Below, piece after piece: positions 50,951-62,581 of a DNA stretch of 64,000 bases. Source of the stretch: Pseudofabraea citricarpa (Eukaryota; Ascomycota; Leotiomycetes; Helotiales; Dermateaceae); contig JAPWGK010000007.1 in assembly GCA_029641185.1 (NCBI GenBank), positions 1,116,001-1,180,000 of the forward strand, read 5' to 3'. Both the position numbers and the translations under genes were made by a program. The notes beneath the pieces are model-generated. The model did not search any database. It was not told where the DNA came from and was given only the letters and a program-made list of their open reading frames with translations. Numbering within the stretch: position 1 is the stretch's first letter; each line of letters begins with the position of its first letter.

Positions 50951-52335
50951 TAGAAGTAAAGTTATTAACTAGGCTCGAAATACCTAAAAAATTATATCTA
51001 TTAATTAAATTTAAGCTATAGATTAAAGAGCTTATACTAAAGATATAAGTATTAAAATCTCAGTTAATTTTATTATAAGCCTAAAGAGTTATAATTAATA
51101 GAAACTAGTAGGAGCTAGAATAAGTAGTAATATAAGGTTACCTTATACTAGAATAATATTATTCTAATACTAAGAAGCTAAGGAATAATAAGAATATAAG
51201 ATAAACCTTACTAATTATATTTAATTATTACTTCTTTCTATTAAACTACGTATACTATTATATCTTAGAAAACTTATTATAACCCTAATAAGTTACTAGA
51301 TATCTCTCCTATAAATCCTAACGCGCCTAAACCTAGTAAATTAAGATAATAAAGTATAATAATAAAGATATAATAATATCTCTAGTAATTATACGCGAGC
51401 TATAAAGATAAAAATAAAAACCCTTAAAAACTAGTTAATATAACGTAACTTCTTATTATATACCCGATCGTGTTCGAAGATCGACTAAGTAAACTAAACT
51501 AGAAGGACTTTATAAACTATAAGGACTTATATATATTTAATACTTTTTTTAGTAAGTTATAAGAGAAAAAGAGATTTCAAGTTAAGTTCTTTATTACCTA
51601 GACGAAAACCTAGGTAAGAATAATTACTAAAAAATAATTAACTATAAAATAATATACGTAAGGAATTTATATTATAACTCTAGAAAGAGGAAAAGAAAAG
51701 TAACTCCTAATATTCGATTTTAATACCTAATATATATTTGAAGATATTACCTAAGTACCCTAGCGATAACTACTAGGAATATAATAAAAGCTTATTAAAT
51801 ATATAAAAAAAAAGAAACTTATAAAGACTTATATTAGCTTCTATAAACTAAATAATATAGCAGGTAGGATATATATAATAATAACTAGAAAATAGATTAA
51901 TCGGATAATTAAGAAGATCCTATTAAACGCTAATTTAGAGCTAAGAGAAATACTACCTATAATAAATTAGAAGAAAGTAGTTAATAAACGAGGAAAAAGA
52001 GATAAAAGTAAAAAGGTTATATTATAGATTAATTATAAAGTAATAGTTAAGAGAGATAATTACTTAACTAAAGATAAGAAAGAAAATATAAAAAAGGCTT
52101 GATAATACCTCTCTCTTATACGATATAAACGTATACTAGTAGAAGAAGAGGGTATTCTGAAAGCTATAAATAATAATAAGTAGGGCTTAAGTAGGAGTAT
52201 TAAAATACTACTAAGCCTTAACTTAGTTACCTAATATATTATATAACCTTAATATATATAAATATTTCTTAGTTTAGCTCTCTCTTGTTTCCTTAAGAAA
52301 TATAATAATAAAATACTTTGCTATTATATTTTTAC
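50951..52335 (+). other. Unassigned sequence after Copia-B1, partly RIP-spared
   Basis: The Copia-B1 frame runs on past RNase H with Pro/Gln/Asn-type texture and a Glu/Leu-rich stretch (INRN-stop-stop-ELE) near 51,085-51,125. I cannot place the end of the polyprotein. From about 51,560 several TpG/CpA survive (TTTCAAGTT, ATTTGAAG, GCAGGTAGG, GCTTGATAAT, TCTGAAAG, CTCTTGTTTCC), and a plus frame reads ERGKEK, NIAGRIYI and NANLELRE. No 3' LTR, terminal repeat or known domain was seen. Confidence 0.5.
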
Positions 52336-52654
52336 CAAATATATAACTATATATATAATAGTAAAAGAATTAATATATATTAAATTAATTATAAAGGAAT
52401 TAGGATTTTATAATTAAGAAAAATTCCCTTTATATACTAATAATAACGAAGCTTTATTATTAGCTAAAAATCCTAAATTTTATAAAAGAACTAAGTATAT
52501 AATAGTAAAATATTACTATATTCGTGATTTAGTTAATAAAGGAATAATCGACTTAATATATATAAATACAAATAATCAAAAAGCAGATAGTTTAATAAAG
52601 CTACTTGGAAAATATAAATTTGATTAATTTATAAATCAAATTAATATTAAATAA

Positions 52655-52699
<45 letters not shown>

Positions 52700-53372
52700 T
52701 TACTATTATTATTATTATAAATCAAATAAATAAAAAGTCCGTATTAAGGGGATATATTAGATATTATTATATATAATATCGTACTTTTATATAAACCTAT
52801 ATAATTTGAGGTTTTTATAGCTTTAGGAACAAAAAATAACTAAATTGATTTTTCTTAACTTAGTTATATAACTTTCCTAAAAAGGAAAGATCTTATCCTA
52901 TATAGTTTTTAATAAGGATTCTAAATCGGGAACAAATCTCCTAATCGGGACTAGTTTAATAGAATAATCTAGGTTTTTAGTCGTATATACGATTTTTCGA
53001 TTAAGTTTACTCGAATTATATAATATTAAACTTAATTTATATTTCTTATAGTTTCTAGTATATTCGATTATAAATCAACTAATTATAAATTAATATTAAT
53101 TTATAATAAATACTTACAAATATATATTAATTTATAATTAATATTATTAATATAACACGTGATATCGAATATACTAGAATCAAATAATTTTATATATAAT
53201 AAGATAGTTATTCCTAAGCTACAAAGAACTAATATATATATAACTTATTTAATATATTCTATTATATTAATTATTCTTCGACTATTTACTAAGTTTATCA
53301 CGTGATCGGTTCCGTTCGACGTTATATATATTACTAGTATTTATATATTAGTATATTATATATACTCTAATA
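52336..53372 (+). mobile_element. Copia-A copy A3, 5'-truncated
   Basis: Matches the minus-strand A1 from its RNase H region to the end of the 3' LTR. Coding residue: VKELIYIKLIIKELGF-like, NNEALLLAKNPKFYKRTKYI, NQKADSLIKLLGKYKFD, stop. Then (AT)n, the purine tract (AAGTCCGTATTAAGGGG) and the LTR at 52,755-53,372. Homology starts at about 52,336. The right end joins Gypsy RT directly, but no Gypsy lies on the left, so this is not a simple insertion. A deletion or rearrangement is implied. Confidence 0.9.
52755..53372 (+). repeat. 3' LTR of Copia A3
   Basis: 618 bp, TATTAGATATTATT to CTCTAATA, more heavily RIPed than either A1 LTR (for example CTGGG in A1 reads CTAGG here). It still keeps AACACGTGATA (about 53,155) and TATCACGTGATCGG (about 53,296). 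Confidence 0.92.
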
Positions 53373-55911
53373 AATTTAATCTAAGAAAAATATATAATTT
53401 TATTAGAATTAAAATTAAAAAAGAAAAAAAGATTATATTTAAAATATATTATAATTATTATAAATATATTATAATATCTTTTAGATTTACTAATATACTA
53501 GTAATATATTAATAATTAATAAATAATATACTAAGGAAATTTCTTAATATTAATTATATATATTATTTAAATAATATTCTTATATATTCTAAGAATAAAA
53601 AATAATATACTAAAAATATAACTAATATTCTTATTATATTATAAGATATATATTTACTTTTAAAACCTAAGAAATATTATTTTAATATTATAAAAATAAT
53701 TTTTCTAGAATATATAATTATTATCTTAGAGATCCGAATAAATCTTATAAAAATAAATATAATATTATCTTAGAATATACTAGGAATAATTAAAGATATA
53801 TAATCTTTTTTAGGATTTATAAACTTTTACTAATAATTTATTAAGAATTATTCGAAAATTATAATACCTTTAATAAAGCTTATATATAAGAATAAAGCTT
53901 TCGTATAAAATCTAGTAATAAATAAAACTTTTAAGAAACTTAAGAAAGTTTTTACTTAAAGTTTAATATTTATTTTATTTGATTTAAAAAAAGAAATTTA
54001 AGTAAAAATAAATTTATTTAATTATATTATTAGAGTTATATTAAGTTAACCTAATAAGTAAAAGAAATAATAATTAATTATATATTATTCCTAGAAACTT
54101 TTATTAATTAAATTAAATTATAAGATTTATAATAAAAAATTATTTATTATAATAAATATCTTCTAAGAATAAAAAATATATTTAATAAAATCGAAATACT
54201 AAGTATAAGTACTTATAAACTATAAGAATCTCGTTTATTTTATAATTATAAAAGAATTAAATTAATAATAAATCTAATAATCGGAAACTTTTATTTAATA
54301 TAACTTTAGAATTTTATATATTAAAGGATTAAAAAATACTAGAGCTAATATACTTAATTAAAAACTAAAATATCTAGAGAATAAAATATATAAATTATAT
54401 ATAATCCTTAAGAAAAATAATAATTCCTTAATTTATAATACTAGATAAATTATAATAATAATATAACTAAAATAAGATTTATTTATAAATAATATTTATA
54501 AGAGATATAATAAAAATCTTATAATTAAGTAATAAGAATAAATATTAAAACCTAGGTTTTTAAGAAATAATTAAAAACTTTTAATATTTTAGGATAAGAT
54601 TTATATCCTAATATATATATAAATAAAGTTTATACGATAATAATATAAGCTATTAGCTTACGATTACTAGAAAGTAACTAAAATAATATCTTATTTTATA
54701 AGAATATATTATTTCCTAAGAATAAGAAAAATAATTAAAGATATAATATTAGATTATAATATATATATACGAAATAAGATAACCTATTATATTTTATATA
54801 ATCTTATAAAGTTACCTAATATATTATCTTAGCTATAAAAGTTAATCGCTTTAGATTTTATAATAAAATTATTACTCTTAAAAGATTTAATAACTAATAT
54901 TAAATATAATTTAATAGTTATAATTATAAATAAGCTTATAAAATATATATATATAATATTATTTCTTAAAGCTAATAATATTAATAATATAATATAAGTA
55001 TTTTTATAAGTAATTATTATAAATTATAAAATATTAGAGAAAATTATCTTAGATTAAAATAAGTTATTTATATCTAAGTTTTAGATAATATTAATTATCT
55101 TATTAAAAGTAAAATATAAGTTATTTATAAGTTTTTACTTATAAATAAATAAGTAGATAAAAAGAATTAATTAGATAATAGAAATATATTTATAATATTA
55201 TATTAGTTATAAGTAAAACGATTAAGTATAATTATTATCTCTTATATAATATATATATAATAATATAAATATAAAAATTATAAAAAAAAATTTATTTTAT
55301 ATTAATTATAAGTTTAATCTTATTATATATTAGGTATTATTAATTAATATAAGTTAATCTTAGGAAGCGATTATTTAGGTTAATTAGCTTAAGATATTAT
55401 ATAATAATAAGCTAAAAGCAAATATTAAGTTTATCGTTTAAAAATTAATAATATATTATAATATAAAATATAATATAAGACTTACTCTTAAGAAAAAAGA
55501 AAAAATTTATTTATTTTAATAATATATTAGAACGAAAAAACTAAGTAATAAGCTAGATTATAAGAAACTAAGATTATTTATAATAAAAAAAATAATAAGA
55601 CTAATTAATTATTAACTAAGGCTACTAAAAATAATAAATATTTATTTAGTCTTTTATATTTTATTACTTAAAATAATATTTCCTAAAATATTAAACGCTT
55701 TAATTATAAAAATCTAATTAATTAACCTAAATACTAAGTATAAAATTAAGAGAATCTTAGATTATTAATACTAATATAATAAAATTAAATATTTAATTAA
55801 ATAAAAGAAATATTTATATTCTAAAAATATATAAGAGCTAAAAAAGAATCTTAAGTATTATTAGTTACTTAATAAGTTTTATTACTAAAACCTAGGCTTA
55901 CCTAAAAAGAA
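53373..55911 (+). pseudogene. Gypsy right-copy pol remnant with chromodomain
   Basis: Plus frame. The RT box YLNN is at 53,564-53,575 (YLDD expected), then LIYSKNK and a GFINFY-like FRIYKLL region, then RNase H. Integrase is at about 54,700-55,560 (VTYYLS, LIALDFIIKLLLLKDL, EKIILD, FISFYL-stop-INK-stop-IKRIN and YIRTKKLSNKLDYKKLRLF). These follow the Gypsy 'DFI..LP / SDR / SFHPQTDGQTER / KL..K..GPF' order. The chromodomain at about 55,733-55,911 starts TKYKIKRILDY. Its two tryptophan positions are stops. Confidence 0.88.
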
Positions 55912-56502
55912 TTAAAAGAATTAAAATTAGATAATATAATTATTAGAATAAAATTAAATAAAAGGTTTAAGGAAAGCTTAAGATTAATTATAAAAAAAAT
56001 AATAAGAATATTTAATATTTTCTAGGAAATAATTTTATTAGCTTTCTTAATAGTATTTAATTTATCTAAAGTCTTAAGATTATAATAAAATATATTTTTA
56101 TCTTAGCTCTAAAGTATTTTCTTTTATTTTTATAAATATATAAGTTTTATAAGTATTTTCTTTTTTTTATACTTAAGATAATTTTCTTTTTATTTTAATT
56201 ATATCTAGTTAAAATAAAAAGAACTTATTTAGTTATAAGAGAGTTTCTTATAAATATATTTAATATATTTCTAAGAATTAAAAGAAAATATATAAGTATA
56301 ATTATAATATATATAATTTTTATAAGAATTTATTTTAAAGTTATTTTATAGAATATACTTATATAAATTATTATATTTTATTATCTTTTAAGAATAAATA
56401 AATAATATAATAATAAAAACGAAAGTTATAATTTAATATAAATATTTCTTATATTAGCCTTAAAGCTTAGGAATATACTAAGCTAAAAGAAAGATAATAT
56501 TA

Positions 56503-56682
56503 TATTTACTAGAAATAAGAGATAATAGTATAATAAAACGTAATAATATTAGGTTAATTTATTAATTAATTATTTGATAATTAAAAACCTAGCTATAATA
56601 TAATATTAAGGATATATATCCGAAACGTACGAATTATACGTAATATATAATATATATAACTAAAGTCGGATTCTATCTAATA
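56503..56682 (-). repeat. 3' LTR of Copia-C
   Basis: 180 bp, TATTTACTAGAAATAAGAG to TCTATCTAATA on the plus strand; the first two bases show TG turned to TA. It contains CCGAAACGTACGAATT. Confidence 0.93.
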
Positions 56683-56759
56683 TACTCCTAAATACGAGTC
56701 TAATAAGTATTTACTAGCTACGTTAATTCCTAATTAAATATATCTATAAGTAATATACC

Positions 56760-59700
56760 CTTAATATAATAAAAGAGCTTATATTATAGCTTAAAAGCGT
56801 ATAAATTTATTCCTTCTATAAACCGATTATACTTTACCTTTAAAAGTAACTTTATAAGTCTATTAGCTATTATATTAGTTATAGGAATAAACTATAAATT
56901 AATACGAGTCTTTATAACCTTCGTTCGAATATAATACTATTAAATCTTAATATATTTCGTACGTTAATAAAACTCTAGGTTCTTTATTAAAGCGAGAGCT
57001 TTTTAGTTATCCTTAATTAATTATATTATCTTAGAATTATTACCTTTATATCTTATATCCTTAAACAAAGTATATAAGTAAGCGGCCTCTTAGGTAACTA
57101 ATATAAGTACGTAATACTTTGCCTTAATAGAGGAAAACGCTAGTAGCTTTTAATATTAGTATTATTAGGCTATTAGGCTACCTATAAATAAGTAGATATA
57201 ATTATATATTAAGCGTTAATTCTTCCTATTATTATTATATATTATATTAGTAAAGCTATAAAATTAATATAATAAGTTAGGTTTATTATATATTACTCTT
57301 ATAAGAACCGTTCTTTTTAAGTATTTAAGAATATAATACGCGCCTTTAATATACTCCTTAGACAGATTATATAAATATTAGTATAATACTAATAGTACGT
57401 AAGCTAAATCTAAGCGTATTTATATTATAAGATATATCTTTAAGCTTATAATAGATTAATAAAGCTTAGTATCCTTTATAATAATAGTACTCGTATATAT
57501 AATAAACGATTTAGTAGTACTAGGATTTATTAGTATTATAATAAGAGTATAATCTTATATATTATATTTAAAGAGGATCTTATTCGTATAAGTATCCTAT
57601 ATAAGAGTAATAATATTATTCGTTTAATCTCTAGTAATCTTAATTCTTACAAAGTATTAGGCTAAGCTTATATCTTTTATTTCAAACGTATTAAAAAGCT
57701 ATTATTTAATAGAGTCGAGTTTAATATCTTATAAGCTTATAATAAGGAAATTATTTATATATATTACTATTATAATACTAGTAGTTTTATAATAATATAT
57801 ATAAGTATCTAATTTAAATAAAATAAATTTAATCTTTTATAATTTGATATATAACTTCTTTTACTATAAGCGTAATAATTACTTTAATTCGTATAATATC
57901 TTTAGTAACTTATAAATAAATATAAGAAGTTTACTAGTAGGATACTTTTAATATAATTTATTATAAAGTTCAGGTAATAAATCGAGGCCTAGAAGTAACT
58001 TAATATATATATTCTTATTAATATTATTATTAAGGAACGTTATAATAATATTAGCTTAATTAATCTCTTAGTTATTTATTACTACTATAATAATAATTAG
58101 CTTCTATAAGGTTAACTTTATTACGCTAACAAAGGTTTAATTATAATTAATACCCTTAACCTAATAAAATCCTTTTATAATTTATCGTATCTTATATCAA
58201 ATTACCTTATTATTTTTATCACGTTTCTTCTTAAATATTTATTTCCCTAGTAATATCTTTTCTTTCTTTTATATCTTCTTATAATATATAATCTTCTAGG
58301 TCTTTTTTTATTAAAGTGATAAAAGTTCGAATTAGATAATAATACGCTAGTAAGCTATCTTAGAGCTAGTTATAACCTTTTTATAAGTTTAAGGTTTATT
58401 ATTATAAGTAGTTATTATAATCTTATAGGTATTATATAACTATATAAATAAAATAAGGTTAACCTTTTTTTATTATTTAGTATCTTTTATACTTAGCTTA
58501 ATAAGCGTATTAATAATAATAGCCTTCTTAGAGGAATATATTAGGTATTATACTCTAGATAATAATATCAAATTACTAGTAACCTTAGGCTTATTATAAT
58601 TACCCTTTAGGCGTCTTCGGCCTCTCTTTTATTATTATTAAGAAGAAAAAATAAGCTTCTTAGGTTTAGGTATTATTTTAGGTATAAGTTATTATAATAT
58701 AATAATTAATAATAATATTATATTAGTTAGCTTCTTAATAATATCCTAGAATTTATTATTACTAGATTTAATAAACTTAATATCCTTCTTAATAATAGAA
58801 ATTATATTATCTAGCTTTATTATATATTAAGATTAAGATAAAAATTAAGGCTCGAGTAATTATTTACTATTAATATAATCCTTATAACTCTCTTTAATAA
58901 TAATTATCTTTTACTTAAAATTAATTTATAGCTTTAGTACGATTAATTTAAATAATCCCTTATTAAATCGTATATTTAATAAACGAATAAGCTTTTATAA
59001 GCGGCTAGAAACTTATACTTTATATATATAATTACCTTCGAAACCTATTAGGATACCTTTATAAGCTTATAATAATATCTTTTTATTATTAACTCGATTC
59101 TTCTTAGGAATCTAAACAAATATCTTATATCCTAGTACTTATAGGTATATTATAAAAGGTTTATAATCCTTCCTAGGATTAATATTATTTATAAACGCCT
59201 TAAATAAAATTATATCTTTTAACTTTAAAGTTATTATTCGATTTAAGATATATATAACTATAGCTAAGATTTTAGGCTATAAAGCCTCTAGAATACTTAT
59301 ATTAATTATATAGAACTATAACTTCTTTATAATTATACGATTTATACGCTTTCTTTTTTCTTCTTATTTAGGGTTATAAAAAGTAATAATCTTAAGAATT
59401 ATACCTAGGATTCGAGTATTTATAAATAGCTTCGATCCTCTAAACTCCTTATTTTTATCTAATCTAAATCGCTTTAGTATTCTCTAGTATTATATTTAGT
59501 ATAACTTTATAAAGGTTTTAATAATATTATATATATCTTTCTTCTTTATATATATATATTCCTATTAGGTATTAAACGTATTATTAGTAAGAATCGTAGC
59601 TTATTTTTTACTACGAATTCCTTTCGGATTTATCTTAATTAGTATATTAATATATATTTTATCTAAGGCGTATATAACTTGTTTATTAGTACTCTTATAA

Positions 59701-61240
59701 GTAGCGTAATATAATTTTATAATCTCGTATAATTTATATAATTATATAACTCTTAACTTAGAATAATAAGTACGTATTAAGTAATTTATTCTTTTAGTAA
59801 TCTCCTAGGTAATACTAATATTATTAAAACTAATATACCTAAGGTATTAATACTAGAGCTCTTTTAATATAAGTTACTTATAGATTATAATAAGAAATAT
59901 TACGTTTACTAGAAAATAAGATCTATTAAACTAGAGCTTTAATCTTTTATTCTTAATCTTATATTAGGTAACTTTATTATTATTAAAAATAACTTTATTT
60001 CTCTTAAGCTTTCCTCTTATTACATATAACTTAACGCTAGAGAATAAATTTATAAGGAATACTAGTAGATAGCTTATATTCTTTAGGATAAACTCCTTAA
60101 ACGTATTATTAGAAAGTAATATATTAACTTGAATCTCTTTAATATCTTTAGGTTAAATAGTTTTATTATTAGTAAGAATAAACTAAGCTTTACTTAGGTT
60201 ATACTTATAAAATTATATTAAATTATTATAGATATATATAGAATAACTTATATTTATAAGTTAATCGCCTTTCGAAAAGCTATAAAAGCTTAATATTATA
60301 GCTATAACCGCCCTAGTAACTATTATATTTGATTATTTGCTAATAAGTATTATTAAAGATTTAATAACCTCTTTCTTATTCGAATTATCCTTCTTAGATT
60401 TATTCTTCTTCGATTTATTATTAGTAGTTTTAGGCTTTTTCTCTAGATAAAAAGTCTAATAATTCGTCTTAGTATATATAATCTTTTTTTTATATCTTTT
60501 ATAAAAGTAATATTTTATTTTAGGTTTATTATTACCCTTCTTAGTATTCTTCTTAGTATTCTTCTTAGGCTTATTATTATATAATACGGTTTAATTAATA
60601 TTATAAGCTTTATTTATAATATTAGTAATAAGATAATTTATAATATTTACGATTTCTTAACCTTTTAATTACTAATATTCTACTTATATAAGAAACTTCT
60701 TTATAAGGCTATTAATAAATAATACTAGATCGAATTACTTATAATTATATTCTAGCTTTAGCTTATTTATTTATTTAACGTTTTACTTAAAGATAATAAT
60801 ATACTAATTAATATTATTATAATTAGAGTACTTAATATTATACTAATAATATATTACCTAGTATTTTAGTATTATACTAGATCCCTTATAATATTACTTT
60901 AGAGTATCTTATATCTCTTTTATAAACTTATTTTCTTTTACTAGAGCTCTAGTATTAGTACTAGATATATTATTTATAATTATTAACCTTACCTTAGTAT
61001 TATAATATTAATACTTAATTTATATCTTTAAGGTAGAAGTATCTTTATTATATATATTAAGCTTTATATCTATTTTAGCAAGTACCTTTAGGTATTTTAA
61101 GATATATTAATCTAGGTTTATTATAATTAATAGCTTTTTTATTTATTCCTTTTACTATAAATAATTCTCCTCCCCTTTTAGCTTCGCCCTAGAGGATAGC
61201 TAAAGATTATTCGATTCGCTTATATTAGATTTACTATTTA

Positions 61241-61275
<35 letters not shown>

Positions 61276-61650
61276 TTAGTAAAGTAATAAAATACGTTTA
61301 ATTCCTCTAATAATATTAGAGTATAAGTAAGGTTATTAAGTAGCTCTTATTCTTATTTATTAGTAAGATCGAATAAGTTAGGGTTATTACTTTAGTTCGA
61401 ATTCGTACTAGGTAATATCTAGCTAATATAACTTATTTATTAAGTTTATAGTTAAAAACGACTTATCTTAACTCTAGGGTTAAGTATATAATTAATATAC
61501 TTGGTATTATTATATTTATATTATTATACTAGTATTATTATAGTTACTAAAGCTTTACTTATAATATAAGTTTTATACTTAGTAGATAATTTACTAAAAT
61601 TAATCGAATAAAAGTTATTAAAAGTTAGATTTAAAGAGAGTTTATTACTA
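56760..61650 (-). pseudogene. Copia-C gag-pol remnant
   Basis: Minus-strand reading. RNase H at about 57,420-56,860 shows LDLAYVLLVL, YILKYLKRTVL, FSSIKAKYYVLILV and EAAYLYTLFK. Then KALALIKNLEFY, RTKYIKI, INLxFIPITNIIANRLIKLLLKVKYNR. These match the copia 'RPD..YAV / R.L.YL.GT / SS.EAEY / A..L..NP..H.RTKHI / ..ADG.TK.L' series. A gag zinc-knuckle remnant (KIKYYFYKRYKKK) lies near 60,500-60,540. The positions of protease and of the RT catalytic box were not resolved. Confidence 0.82.
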
Positions 61651-61693
61651 TTAGTTTAATTAAATATTACTTAGTTCTAAAATAACGCTTTCT

Positions 61694-61705
61694 AGGCTTA
61701 TAACT
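61694..61705 (-). promoter_or_regulatory. Primer-binding site of Copia-C
   Basis: Plus-strand AGGCTTATAACT adjoins the LTR. The initiator tRNA-Met anticodon-loop sequence is GGGCTCATAACC; the three differences are all transitions. Same half-tRNA mode as in Copia-A and Copia-D. Confidence 0.65.
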
Positions 61706-61885
61706 TGTTTACTAGGAATAAGAGATAATAATATAATAAAACGTAATAATATTAAGTTAATTTATTAATTAATTATTTGATAATTAGAAACCTAGCTATA
61801 ATATAATATTAAGGATATATATCCGAAACGTACGAACTATATATAACACGTGATATACGTAACTAGAGTCGGATTTTATCTAATA
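61706..61885 (-). repeat. 5' LTR of Copia-C
   Basis: 180 bp, TGTTTACTAGGAATAAGAG (intact TG) to TTTATCTAATA. It retains AACACGTGATATACG at about 61,846-61,860, which is TTATACGTAATATA-like in the partner LTR. Confidence 0.93.
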
Positions 61886-62252
61886 TATTATAATTATTAT
61901 ATTATATAATAACTTATAATCTAAGGCTTAGTATAATAAGTATATATAAAAAATTATAAGCGAAGATTATAAGGTATAAGTTATATAATAGAGCTAATAA
62001 AAACTATAAGAGCTCCTAAGAGTTCTAGAAGTTATAAATCCTAAGGAGACTCTAAGGATTTTATAAAAGATAAAGGTTTATATAAGTAAAATAAGTTTCT
62101 TAGGTTATAAAGCTTTATATTTAACTTAAATTAATATTCTTTTATATTAGTAATAAGTCTACTAATATAAATAATTTCTTATAATATACTTACTTTTATT
62201 TATTCCTAAAATAACCCGAGTAATCTTCTATTAGATTATTTAGGCTATTATA

Positions 62253-62581
<329 letters not shown>

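Larger units (their letters stand above)
24366..51000 (+). mobile_element. Copia-B copy B1, split by A1 and D2
   Basis: Three plus-strand segments (24,366-26,293; 33,040-33,774; 49,163-~51,000) join in frame into one copia gag-PR-IN-RT-RH series. The split points are the A1 insertion (TSD AATAA) and the D2 insertion (GTAAA/ATAAA). No 5' LTR is visible: the left end meets inverted Gypsy RT sequence. No 3' LTR was recognised after RNase H. B1 is thus an internal-region fragment and is older than A1, D2 and D1. Confidence 0.85.
56503..61885 (-). mobile_element. Complete Copia-C element (5,383 bp)
   Basis: Two 180-bp LTRs (56,503-56,682; 61,706-61,885) with flanking TATTA on both sides (56,498-56,502; 61,886-61,890). 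The Gypsy left copy carries the uninterrupted target (GATAATATTATAATTATT), which confirms the limits. Pol is on the minus strand. This is a typical copia size. It is moderately to heavily RIPed, but CpG-rich segments remain. Confidence 0.95.
53373..62252 (+). mobile_element. Chromodomain Ty3/Gypsy, right copy (3' half), split by Copia-C
   Basis: Plus-strand homologue of 19,709-24,365. It begins abruptly inside RT (AATTTAATCTAAGA), directly after the A3 LTR. Its 3' LTR is interrupted by Copia-C at 56,503-61,885 and ends at GGCTATTATA (62,252). It contains the empty site for the solo LTR present in the left copy, while the left copy contains the empty site for Copia-C. Confidence 0.88.
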
